From Bacteroidaceae bacterium (GTDB lineage: Bacteria > Bacteroidota > Bacteroidia > Bacteroidales > Bacteroidaceae), in the NCBI GenBank assembly GCA_017534815.1, contig JAFXVS010000036.1, positions 1 through 64,000 of the forward strand: a stretch of 64,000 nucleotides of DNA. Direction: 5' to 3'. Positions within the stretch are counted from its first letter, which is position 1, and every line of letters begins with the position of its first letter. Position numbers and translations under genes: made by a program. Shown here one piece after another: positions 25,583 through 33,235 of this stretch. The notes beneath the pieces are model-generated. The model saw nothing but the letters and a program-made list of their open reading frames with translations, was not told where the DNA came from and searched no databases.

Positions 25583-27166
25583 ATGAAAAGGATATTATCA
25601 CTGAGCATCTTCATGCTTTCCTGGTTCGTTTGTCATGCGCAAATCAATACTGACCGCATGATGAACATTGCTCGTAATGCCCTTGCCTACGATGACTACG
25701 TGCTCTCTATCAGCTACTTCAACCTCGTCATCAACTACAAACCCCACCTCTACGAACCCTACTTCTATCGGGGTGTGGCTAAATTCTATCTCGAGGACTA
25801 CTCCGGCACCATCCTTGACTGCACGGAAGCCATCCAACGCAACCCCTATTTCCCCAACAGCTACGAACTTCGCGGACTTGCCTACATCAACATGGACAGG
25901 TTTGCCGAAGCCATCAAGGACTACGAAGTGGCCACAGAGATGTCGCCAGACACCCGTGCCCTATGGCATAACCTCGCACTCTGCCAACTCGAAATAGACA
26001 GCCTTGACCGCGCTGACAGCATCACCGACATCATCATCCGCAAATGGGCAAAACAAGCTGACGGCTACACCATCAAAGCCCAAGTCCTGATGCAGAAGAA
26101 GGACACCACCACAGCGGAAACCTACATAGACAAAGCCCTGGAAGTGGACAAATTCAACCTCAATGCCCTCGTCGCCAAGGCCAACATCCTGATGAGCCAT
26201 GAGCAGTACAGCGAGGCCATCCCCTACTTCGACGAGTCTATCCGTCTCAACCCCAAAAGCGCAGGAAGCCACATCAACAGAGCCCTCTGCCACTACCATC
26301 TGAACCGCTACCGTGAGGCTATGGCAGACTATGACCAAGCCCTCGAAATAGAACCCCGCAACTTCATCGGACACTACAACAGAGGACTGCTGCGTGCCAA
26401 TGTCGGGGAAGACAACCTTGCCATCGAGGACTTCAACTTCATCCTCAGCATAGACCCCGACGACATGATGGCCACCTTCAACAGAGCCACCCTGCTAGAG
26501 AACATCGGCGACTATCGAGGTGCCATCCGTGACTACACCACAGTCATCAACGAGTTCCCCAAGTTCTTGTATGGCTATGAACGCCGTGCTGCAGCCCGTC
26601 GCATGATAGGTGACAACGCAGGAGCCAACCGTGATGAAGAGCATGTGCTGAAGGAGCAGATAGCCCAGCGTTATGGCTATTCCACCCCCACATCACGTCA
26701 GAAGAACAAGACCCGAAAGATGTCGCAAGTAAACCTTGATGACTACCAGAAACTCGTCGAAGAAGACAGTCACGAACCAGAACCTTCCTACGAAAGCGAG
26801 TATCGCGGAAGAATACAGAACCGTGAGCAGGAAGCCAAACTCATGCTCCCCAACGAGAACACCTACAAGATCTATCAAGATGCAGGTCAGACTGCCATCC
26901 TCACCAGCTTTGAACAAGCCTTCCAGGCAGCACAAGCTGGCAACATCAACGACGCCATCTTAGGCTTCACCCAAGTCATTGAACAAAATGACCACTTTGC
27001 CGAAGCTTACTTCAACCGTGGCCTCCTCTACCTCCTCATCGACGATGCCCCAAAAGCCATCCCCGACCTCTCCAAAGCCGGAGAACTCGGCATCTATCAA
27101 GCCTACAACATCATCAAGAGGAACCAAAACATCAAGAAAACCCCAGACAAGAGCCCCAAGCCCTAA
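25583..27166 (+). CDS. Exported tetratricopeptide-repeat protein
   Basis: A 527-residue protein with a signal peptide (MKRILSLSIFMLSWFVCHAQ) and about nine TPR units from residue 25 to 350 (for example PYFYRGVAKFYLEDYSGTIL; SYELRGLAYINMDRFAEAIK), with two more near the C-terminus (AEAYFNRGLLYLLIDDAPKA). A charged linker (RQKNKTRKMSQVN) joins the two sets. TPR arrays bind other proteins, so a periplasmic scaffold role is likely. It follows the lptD-ruvX-def block. It is flanked on both sides by 7-bp repeats in opposite orientations. No enzymatic motif was seen. Codons are strongly C-ending, like the neighbouring housekeeping genes. Confidence 0.88.
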   Translation: MKRILSLSIFMLSWFVCHAQINTDRMMNIARNALAYDDYVLSISYFNLVINYKPHLYEPYFYRGVAKFYLEDYSGTILDCTEAIQRNPYFPNSYELRGLAYINMDRFAEAIKDYEVATEMSPDTRALWHNLALCQLEIDSLDRADSITDIIIRKWAKQADGYTIKAQVLMQKKDTTTAETYIDKALEVDKFNLNALVAKANILMSHEQYSEAIPYFDESIRLNPKSAGSHINRALCHYHLNRYREAMADYDQALEIEPRNFIGHYNRGLLRANVGEDNLAIEDFNFILSIDPDDMMATFNRATLLENIGDYRGAIRDYTTVINEFPKFLYGYERRAAARRMIGDNAGANRDEEHVLKEQIAQRYGYSTPTSRQKNKTRKMSQVNLDDYQKLVEEDSHEPEPSYESEYRGRIQNREQEAKLMLPNENTYKIYQDAGQTAILTSFEQAFQAAQAGNINDAILGFTQVIEQNDHFAEAYFNRGLLYLLIDDAPKAIPDLSKAGELGIYQAYNIIKRNQNIKKTPDKSPKP

Positions 27167-27206
27167 ACACTAAACTCTAAACCCTAAACTCTATACTCTA
27201 AACCAA
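27167..27206. repeat. Heptamer repeat, inverted relative to the upstream copy
   Basis: Tandem CTAAACT/CTAAACC units occupy the gap between the convergent TPR and PagL-like genes. They are the reverse complement of the unit at 24.47 and 25.5 kb, so the TPR gene is bracketed by inverted heptamer tracts. Confidence 0.65.
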
Positions 27207-27211
27207 GCCCC

Positions 27212-28480
27212 TCACTTCAACGGAATTCCTACCGCCAATTCCGTATAGTCAGCCTTGGTGAGATGGGCATTGACATTCACACCTACGTACATATTATTTA
27301 AACGAGGAAACGCATAATGCAGACCAATGCGTTCATAGTAAGGCTTCTCTATCTTCTTGGCGTGAAGACCCATGTGGCGATAGAGATACACACCTAACGA
27401 CATGGCCAGTGACAAACGATGATAATACACCTCGTGACGGCCTGCAATACCCACAGACCAAGGAGACACCTTGCTGGTGCCCTCTGACAGAACACCAGAC
27501 CTTTCTATCTCACGAATACGACGATCATAAGTACCATAAAACACATCGGCACCAATGCCAGAAGCCCATCTTCTCGCATATCGACGCATAAGGGAAGCGC
27601 TTGCCGAAAAAGCAGGATAAATCGTGAAACTGCCTGTGCGATAATCAGGGTCATCAGGGTCAGTATGGAACTGCGTGACCTGCCAATCCTCCAGCAAAGC
27701 CTTGGCACCCAATCCTACCGAAAGATCCACGAACCAATAGCCCTTCTCCTCCTTACTTCTGCCCAAATCCTCCCCACTACGACGAGCCTCAACAATCGTC
27801 TTATGAGCTGGCGCATATTTCACCCCAAGCGTTGGTCCCCAAGCATTTTCACCTTTGTTGGGACGGTACAAAGCCCCGTTGCTGTGATGATGATACTCAA
27901 CACCCGCTGTCAATGCCCATTCAGGAGTGAAGAAATAAGAGACCATACATCCAGCCCCAAAGAAGATGGTGGCATGCGAACCAATCAGCTCATTGTCAAT
28001 ATCATCCTTCTTATTGTATTTCAAAGCATTGAATCCCAAACCCATTCTCAGCACATAAGCAGCTTCCCAATGACGAGAACGAATCAGCGGACGTGAGAAA
28101 GCCCCATACACCGTCAACGCATTGCCCAACTTCGACATATAATCCACCTCTTGAGCCTTTCCCCAAGACGGAGAAGGATACCTGTGCATCGTCACCCCAT
28201 GATTGAAGTCATAAGCCACACCCAAACTCAACGTCGGATAACCATAATCAGCAGCAAACGCATCACTATCAGAAGGTACTGCCGTATGCGTCAGTTCTGC
28301 CGCCACCGTATAGACCTGCCGCCCATGAATCCATTGCCTCGAATACTCATCCATAATCAGCTGCTTGCCAGGTGTGAAGCGCACCTCACCACCCCACTGT
28401 CCCCAAGCAGTCAGCGACCCTCCAAAGAGCACCACCAAAAGCACTCCCATCCATTTCCCTATCCTGATTCTCATTCTCAT
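27212..28480 (-). CDS. PagL-like acyloxyacyl hydrolase (lipid A deacylase family)
   Basis: A 422-residue outer-membrane protein with a signal peptide (GVLLVVLFGGSLTAWGQ). The region around residue 215 carries the PagL signature GVEYHHHSNGALYRPNKGEN: the catalytic His-Ser pair in HHSN and a downstream acidic residue (E in KGEN). PagL-type enzymes trim an acyl chain from lipid A in the outer membrane. Bacteroidetes members are longer than the roughly 170-residue Pseudomonas enzyme, with an extra N-terminal barrel portion. The gene is 28 bp downstream of uvrB on the same strand and may be read from its promoter. Function is inferred from the triad; substrate specificity is not known. Confidence 0.78.
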   Translation of the reverse strand: MRMRIRIGKWMGVLLVVLFGGSLTAWGQWGGEVRFTPGKQLIMDEYSRQWIHGRQVYTVAAELTHTAVPSDSDAFAADYGYPTLSLGVAYDFNHGVTMHRYPSPSWGKAQEVDYMSKLGNALTVYGAFSRPLIRSRHWEAAYVLRMGLGFNALKYNKKDDIDNELIGSHATIFFGAGCMVSYFFTPEWALTAGVEYHHHSNGALYRPNKGENAWGPTLGVKYAPAHKTIVEARRSGEDLGRSKEEKGYWFVDLSVGLGAKALLEDWQVTQFHTDPDDPDYRTGSFTIYPAFSASASLMRRYARRWASGIGADVFYGTYDRRIREIERSGVLSEGTSKVSPWSVGIAGRHEVYYHRLSLAMSLGVYLYRHMGLHAKKIEKPYYERIGLHYAFPRLNNMYVGVNVNAHLTKADYTELAVGIPLK

Positions 28481-28508
28481 ATTGAATCTGCTATTCTTCC
28501 ATACACAT

Positions 28509-30542
28509 TCACGAACGCTCCTTGAGCAAATCTTCTAATCTGACCACCTCCTGCTTGTACTCCTCTGCCTTGAGGAAATCCAGATGCTTGGCAGCCTCCT
28601 TCATCAGCTTACGATTTCTCTCGATGGCACGACGCAGCTCATCTGGAGTCATGGCATTATAGACAGTATCAACCTCAGACTCAGCCGCTAAGGAAGCATT
28701 CTCTTCGATGTAAGCATTGCCAATGTATTCGATAGGCTTGTGCTTGTTGATAGCGATTTGCGCTTTCTGAATCTGCGTAGGAGTGATACCATGTTCCTCG
28801 TTATAGGCCATCTGTTTTTTGCGGCGACGATTGGTTTCGTCAATGGTCTGCTGCATGGTCTCCGTGATGGTCTCAGCATACATGATGGCAAGTCCATGCA
28901 CATTGCGAGCAGCTCTTCCTATAATCTGAACGAGAGAGCGATGGTCGCGCAGAAATCCCTGATAATCAGCATCAAGAATAGCGACAAGCGACACCTCTGG
29001 GATGTCCAGACCCTCACGCAAGAGGTTAATGCCAATGAGTACGTCGTAGGTACCAGCACGGAAGTTGTTAATGATGTCCACACGATCGATGGTATCAACA
29101 TCCGAATGAATGTAGTTGGCGTTAATGTTCACGCTGTTGAAAAACTTGGAGACCTCTTCCGCCTGTCGTTTGGTGGAAGTGATGACCAATGTGCGCTCCC
29201 CCACCTCATTACGCTGATGAATCTCTTCAATGAGGTCATCCATGAAGTTGAGTTTGGGACGCACTTCGATAGGAGGGTCAAGCAAGCCTGTAGGACGTAT
29301 CAGCTGTTCAACAATCACGCCCTCAGCACGTTCCAATTCATATTCAGCAGGTGTGGCTGAGACATAGATGGTCTGAGGAGTCAGTTCCTCAAACTCCTCC
29401 AGACGCAAAGGACGGTTGTCCAAAGCAGCTGGCAGCCGGAAGGCATAATCCACGAGGTTCTCCTTACGACGACGATCACCACCCCACATTGCTTTCACCT
29501 GCGGAATGGATTGGTGACTTTCATCCACAATGAGCAGATAGTCATCAGGGAAGAAATCCAAGAGGCAATATGGACGTTCTCCTGCTGCACGACCATCAAA
29601 ATAACGGGAATAGTTCTCAATGCCAGAACAATGTCCTGTCTCACGAATCCATTCAAGATCGTTGGTCACACGCAATTCAATTTGCTTTGCCTTCTCCATA
29701 TCCCCCCGTTCCTCATAGAAGGCGATTCGTTCATGGAGGTCATCTTCAATGTCATGAATGGCCTTGATGGTCTGCTCCCTCGTCGTCATGAAAAGGTTGG
29801 CCGGATAGATCTTGTACTCCTTATACGAAGTGATGGGATAGAGCGTGTGGATGTCTAACTCCTGAATATCGTCGATAGTTTCATCGAAATAGCAGATTCT
29901 CAAAATCTTCTCATCATACGCAAGATACACATCCACCGTTTCGCCCTTCACTCGGAACTGCCCACGTTCCAGTTCTTCAGCAGAAGCCAAATCGTTGTTG
30001 ACGTAGAGCATATCCACCAACTTGCGGCGCAAGGTTTCAATAGGCAGATCCTGATCCACTTGGATGCCGAGGATGTTCTCCGCATAACTTGTCGGCGCAC
30101 CCATGCCATAAATGCACGAAACCGATGAGACAATGATAACATCTTTCCGTCCGGAGAGCAACGCCGAAGTGGCAGCCAAACGTCGGCGGTCAAGATCCTC
30201 ATTGATAGCCAAATCCTTCTCGATATATGTACCTGTAGAAGGAATGTAAGCCTCTGGCTGATAGTAGTCATAATAACTCACATAGTATTCCACCGCATTG
30301 TTGGGGAAGAAAGACTTCATCTCCGTGTATAACTGATGTGCCAACGTCTTGTTATGGCTGAAGATGAGCGTCGGTTTGCCCACATTCTGGATGACATTCG
30401 CCATCGTAAATGTCTTTCCTGAACCTGTCACACCCAAGAGCACCTGAGCTGGTACACCATCCAGCACCCCTTGGGTCAGTTGTTCGATGGCTTGAGGCTG
30501 GTCTCCCGTAGGCTGAAACTTCGATGTCAATTGGAAATCCAT
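28509..30542 (-). CDS. uvrB: Excinuclease ABC subunit B
   Basis: A 677-residue DNA-repair helicase that verifies damage with UvrA and loads UvrC. Intact features are the Walker A GVTGSGKTFT near residue 40, the beta-hairpin region YYDYYQPEAYIPSTGTYIEK, the DEAD-like VDESHQSIPQ, motif VI QIIGRAARN and a C-terminal UVR domain (ELRRAIERNRKLMKEAAKHL). Length is normal. ATG 30542 (MDFQLTSKFQPTGDQPQAIE) was chosen because the -7 box at 30569-30576 lies downstream of the earlier in-frame ATG 30608. It is divergent from bamD with a 158-bp shared promoter region. Confidence 0.95.
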   Translation of the reverse strand: MDFQLTSKFQPTGDQPQAIEQLTQGVLDGVPAQVLLGVTGSGKTFTMANVIQNVGKPTLIFSHNKTLAHQLYTEMKSFFPNNAVEYYVSYYDYYQPEAYIPSTGTYIEKDLAINEDLDRRRLAATSALLSGRKDVIIVSSVSCIYGMGAPTSYAENILGIQVDQDLPIETLRRKLVDMLYVNNDLASAEELERGQFRVKGETVDVYLAYDEKILRICYFDETIDDIQELDIHTLYPITSYKEYKIYPANLFMTTREQTIKAIHDIEDDLHERIAFYEERGDMEKAKQIELRVTNDLEWIRETGHCSGIENYSRYFDGRAAGERPYCLLDFFPDDYLLIVDESHQSIPQVKAMWGGDRRRKENLVDYAFRLPAALDNRPLRLEEFEELTPQTIYVSATPAEYELERAEGVIVEQLIRPTGLLDPPIEVRPKLNFMDDLIEEIHQRNEVGERTLVITSTKRQAEEVSKFFNSVNINANYIHSDVDTIDRVDIINNFRAGTYDVLIGINLLREGLDIPEVSLVAILDADYQGFLRDHRSLVQIIGRAARNVHGLAIMYAETITETMQQTIDETNRRRKKQMAYNEEHGITPTQIQKAQIAINKHKPIEYIGNAYIEENASLAAESEVDTVYNAMTPDELRRAIERNRKLMKEAAKHLDFLKAEEYKQEVVRLEDLLKERS

Positions 30543-30568
30543 GCTTGTCTTTGTCGCTTTAAGAAGTG

Positions 30569-30576
30569 CAAAATTA
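30569..30576 (-). promoter_or_regulatory. -7 promoter box for uvrB
   Basis: The minus strand reads TAATTTTG, matching TAnnTTTG, 26 bp before ATG 30542. It decides the uvrB start. Confidence 0.6.
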
Positions 30577-30672
30577 CGACTTCTATCTGTAATAAACCCT
30601 AAAAGCATGTATTTTTTCTAAAGAAAAGTGAAATATTCCCCTTCCGTTACCCATTCTTCTTGAAAATCTTTG

Positions 30673-30680
30673 TAACTTTG
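30673..30680 (+). promoter_or_regulatory. -7 promoter box for bamD
   Basis: TAACTTTG matches TAnnTTTG, 20 bp before ATG 30701. Confidence 0.6.
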
Positions 30681-30700
30681 CGCTCGAAATTTCAAAAAGA

Positions 30701-31417
30701 ATGAAGCAAGCATTGACAATCGCGTTGATTTCAGTACTGATGTTGAGTTCCTGCCACTCCTACAACAAACTGCTGAAATCGACTGATTATGGTTACAAAT
30801 ACGAAGCTGCAAAGGAATATTACTTTGCAGGTCAATACACATGGTCATACCAACTGCTGGAGGAACTCATCATGGTCATGAAAGGTTCTGACCGTGGGGA
30901 GGAATCGCTCTTTATGTTGGGCATGTGCTTCTACAACCTTCGCGACTACGAAACGGCCACGATGTATCTCGACAGATACACCAAGACCTACACAAAGGGA
31001 GAATATACGGAACTGGCACGATATTATAGTGGCCGAGCCTCTTACATGCAGAGTCCCGACCCACGCCTTGACCAGTCCCCCACCTATGCTGCGCTGGACA
31101 AACTACAAGAATTTCTCGAGTATCACCCCTACTCCGACCTACGAGAAGAAGTGAACGACATGATGTACGAGTTGCAGAACCGCTTGGTACAAAAAGAGTT
31201 CGAAAACGCACAACTGTACTACAATCTGGGATCATACATTGGCAACTGCCCCAATGGAGGCAGCAATTACGAGGCTTGCATCATCACAGCCGAGAATGCC
31301 TTGAAGACCTATCCTTACACACGATTGCGTGAAGATCTCTACATGATGATCCTGCGTTGCCGATATGAATTGGCACAGCGAAGCGTTGTAGAAAAGAGTG
31401 AAGAACGTTTCCTGTAA
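30701..31417 (+). CDS. bamD: BamD outer-membrane assembly lipoprotein, C-terminus cut by an in-frame TAA
   Basis: A 238-residue lipoprotein of the BAM complex, which folds beta-barrel proteins into the outer membrane. The lipoprotein signal ends LMLSSCHSY (Cys 18), and TPR-like helices follow (EYYFAGQYTWSYQLLEELIM; GMCFYNLRDYETATMYLDRY). The reading frame stops at TAA 31415-31417 after EERFL. The next 41 codons, in the same frame, continue the expected family sequence (TIDEYYGFKNEFPESKYMKE) to a second TAA at 31541. A single CAA-to-TAA change would explain this. BamD is normally essential, so the truncated protein may still work, or the stop may be a sequencing error, or it may be read through. 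Confidence 0.88.
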   Translation: MKQALTIALISVLMLSSCHSYNKLLKSTDYGYKYEAAKEYYFAGQYTWSYQLLEELIMVMKGSDRGEESLFMLGMCFYNLRDYETATMYLDRYTKTYTKGEYTELARYYSGRASYMQSPDPRLDQSPTYAALDKLQEFLEYHPYSDLREEVNDMMYELQNRLVQKEFENAQLYYNLGSYIGNCPNGGSNYEACIITAENALKTYPYTRLREDLYMMILRCRYELAQRSVVEKSEERFL

Positions 31418-31543
31418 ACCATCGACGAATATTACGGATTCAAAAATGAGTTTCCAGAAAGCAAATACATGAAAGAAGCAGACCAAATCTACAAGCGCTG
31501 CTCTTCCAAGGTGAAAGCGACAGAAGACAAAGCAATGAATTAA
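31418..31543 (+). pseudogene. Detached in-frame 3' end of bamD
   Basis: Directly after the TAA at 31415 the same frame stays open for 41 codons (TIDEYYGFKNEFPESKYMKE, then ADQIYKRCSSKVKATEDKAM) and ends at TAA 31541-31543. DEYYxFKNEFPESKY is the conserved C-terminal helix of Bacteroidetes BamD. No start codon precedes it, so it is not a separate gene. Confidence 0.82.
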
Positions 31544-31567
31544 AACAAATACAAACAAGATATCATT

Positions 31568-31903
31568 ATGGATTTCAAGAAGACAAATGCACCCACAACA
31601 ACCGTGACACGCAACTTGATGGATTTAAGCCGTGACACCAACAATGTGTATGAAAGCGTGGCCATCATCGCCAAGCGCTCCAACCAGATTGCCGCAGAGA
31701 TGAAAGACGAACTCGGCAAGAAACTGGTAGAGTTTGGTGCACACACCGACACCCTCGAGGAAGTGTTTGAGAACGAAGAGCAGATTCAGATTTCACGCTA
31801 TTACGAGCGTCTGCCCAAACCAACACTCATCGCCACACAGGAGTTTCTGGAAGACAAAATCTACTTCCGCAACCCATCCAAGGAAACAGATAGAAACCTC
31901 TGA
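31568..31903 (+). CDS. rpoZ: RNA polymerase omega/Rpb6-like subunit
   Basis: A 111-residue Bacteroidetes-type omega subunit that helps assemble core RNA polymerase. The core matches the Rpb6/omega fold: TRNLMDLSRDTNNVYESVAI then IAKRSNQIAAEMKDELGKKL, with the helix that clamps the beta-prime subunit. The C-terminal extension (YYERLPKPTLIATQEFLEDK) is typical of this phylum. It lies 24 bp after the end of the bamD frame and 3 bp before the DUF4293 gene, the usual bamD-rpoZ-DUF4293 order in Bacteroidales. Translation should be independent of the bamD stop, though polarity could reduce its message. Confidence 0.88.
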   Translation: MDFKKTNAPTTTVTRNLMDLSRDTNNVYESVAIIAKRSNQIAAEMKDELGKKLVEFGAHTDTLEEVFENEEQIQISRYYERLPKPTLIATQEFLEDKIYFRNPSKETDRNL

Positions 31904-31906
31904 TAT

Positions 31907-32422
31907 ATGATTCAGCGAATACAAACAGTCTATCTGGCACTGGTACTCATCCTCTCCTTTGTGGGACTCATCTCCACCATCGGAGAATGGACCATGGCTG
32001 AGACTGTTGTGGCACATTTCAGCAACTTCACATTTGGTGCAGAAGAACAGTTCAAACCACTGGACTCGATCAGTGGTCCTTGGTGTTTGGGAGTACTACT
32101 CATCATGGTCATGTTCCTCTCCATCGTCAGCATCATGCTCTTCCGCAAGAGGATGCGCCAGTTGCGCCTCACCATATTCAGCACCATACTTCTGGTGGGC
32201 TATGTGGCAGCTTACGCCGTGTTTGCATACTACTATGACCTGAACCTCAACTTGTTTGCATCGACGGCATACGAAAAAGGAATAGAAGGCGTTATGATAC
32301 CGACCTTCCATTTCAAATTTGTCGCCACCTTCCCCGTGCTGAGCATCATCCTCAACTGCCTCGCCATCCAAGGCATCCGCAAAGACGAGGCATTGGTACG
32401 TTCACTTGACCGTATCCGATAG
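31907..32422 (+). CDS. DUF4293 four-helix membrane protein
   Basis: A 171-residue inner-membrane protein of a Bacteroidetes-specific family. It opens with MIQRIQTVYLALVLILSFVG, the usual family start, and has four spans: about residues 8-25, 66-84 (LGVLLIMVMFLSIVSIMLF), 94-115 (TIFSTILLVGYVAAYAVFAY) and 140-155. A non-cytosolic loop follows span 1. Function is unknown. It sits 3 bp behind rpoZ and ends the bamD operon, a conserved arrangement. Nothing odd was seen. Confidence 0.85.
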   Translation: MIQRIQTVYLALVLILSFVGLISTIGEWTMAETVVAHFSNFTFGAEEQFKPLDSISGPWCLGVLLIMVMFLSIVSIMLFRKRMRQLRLTIFSTILLVGYVAAYAVFAYYYDLNLNLFASTAYEKGIEGVMIPTFHFKFVATFPVLSIILNCLAIQGIRKDEALVRSLDRIR

Positions 32423-32528
32423 CCTTCCTCCCCATATATAATATATGTGTAAAGAGGACTGAAGAAAAGAAAATGTCATTTCGTGGATTTTTTTTGCGGA
32501 AATGTTTTGTCAGTTAAACAAAAAGTAG

Positions 32529-32536
32529 TACCTTTG
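32529..32536 (+). promoter_or_regulatory. -7 promoter box for the tRNA cluster
   Basis: TACCTTTG matches TAnnTTTG, 12 bp before the first tRNA-Gly gene. Confidence 0.6.
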
Positions 32537-32547
32537 CACTCGCAAAT

Positions 32548-32620
32548 GCGGAAATAGCTCAGTTGGTAGAGCACAACCTTGCCAAGGTTGGGGTCGCGAG
32601 TTCGAGTCTCGTTTTCCGCT
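32548..32620 (+). tRNA. tRNA-Gly (GCC), copy 1
   Basis: A 73-nt cloverleaf: acceptor GCGGAAA with TTTCCGC plus discriminator T, D-arm AGCTCAGTTGGTAGAGC, anticodon arm CAACC-TTGCCAA-GGTTG (anticodon GCC) and a T-arm with GTTCGAGTC. CCA is not encoded. It is identical to the copies at 32901 and 33046. Confidence 0.95.
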
Positions 32621-32657
32621 CTTCTGCAAAAAAGACGCTCTTTGAACCAAAGGCAAT

Positions 32658-32738
32658 GCCCACGTGGCGGAATGGTAGACGCGCTCGTTTCAGGTGCGAG
32701 TGTTGAGAGACGTGCAAGTTCGATTCTTGTCGTGGGCA
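32658..32738 (+). tRNA. tRNA-Leu (CAG)
   Basis: An 81-nt class II tRNA: acceptor GCCCACG with CGTGGGC plus discriminator A, an anticodon loop TTCAGGT giving CAG, a short variable arm and a T-loop GTTCGATTC. CCA is not encoded. Confidence 0.93.
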
Positions 32739-32752
32739 CACAGAAAGAGAAT

Positions 32753-32834
32753 GGAGAGGTGGCGGAATGGTAGACGCGCTACTTTGAGGGGGTAGTGGGC
32801 TCAGCCCGTGGGAGTTCGAGTCTCCTCCTCTTCA
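32753..32834 (+). tRNA. tRNA-Leu (GAG)
   Basis: An 82-nt class II tRNA: acceptor GGAGAGG with CCTCTTC (one G-T pair) plus discriminator A, anticodon loop TTGAGGG giving GAG, a variable arm (GTGGGCTCAGCCCGT region) and a T-loop GTTCGAGTC. CCA is not encoded. Confidence 0.92.
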
Positions 32835-32900
32835 CTCACAAGACACACGGACACTCAAGTGAGAGTGTTTCGACAAAAGATTGACATCACGCAAATCCCT

Positions 32901-32973
32901 GCGGAAATAGCTCAGTTGGTAGAGCACAACCTTGCCAAGGTTGGGGTCGCGAGTTCGAGTCTCGTTTTCCGCT
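32901..32973 (+). tRNA. tRNA-Gly (GCC), copy 2
   Basis: Identical over 73 nt to copy 1, with anticodon GCC. A 66-bp spacer separates it from tRNA-Leu(GAG). Confidence 0.95.
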
Positions 32974-33045
32974 CCAAAATAATGGTTCATAATAATTAAG
33001 GGATTTTTATTGTGATTCTTGTTTGCGAAAATGGGAATCACGTGT

Positions 33046-33118
33046 GCGGAAATAGCTCAGTTGGTAGAGCACAACCTTGCCAAGGTTGGGGTCGCGAGTT
33101 CGAGTCTCGTTTTCCGCT
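33046..33118 (+). tRNA. tRNA-Gly (GCC), copy 3
   Basis: Identical over 73 nt to copies 1 and 2. It is the last gene of the cluster, followed by an intrinsic terminator at 33153. Confidence 0.95.
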
Positions 33119-33152
33119 CATCATTTAGACATTCGTTTTTTCATAGCATTCG

Positions 33153-33190
33153 TGCATCAGTGGCCGTGAGGTTACTGATGCATTTTTTTT
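33153..33190 (+). terminator. Intrinsic terminator of the tRNA cluster
   Basis: A 9-bp perfect stem (TGCATCAGT with ACTGATGCA), a 12-nt loop and eight T at 33183-33190. It closes the tRNA transcript and separates it from the minus-strand viaA gene. Confidence 0.85.
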
Positions 33191-33235
33191 GAAAGCCGCT
33201 CACAATCTTCAGAAAGATGACTATCGCTACACTAT

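Noticed and set aside
30543..30608. Upstream start that lengthens UvrB by 22 residues
   Set aside because: The UvrB -7 box lies between that ATG and the conserved N-terminus beginning MDFQLTSKF.
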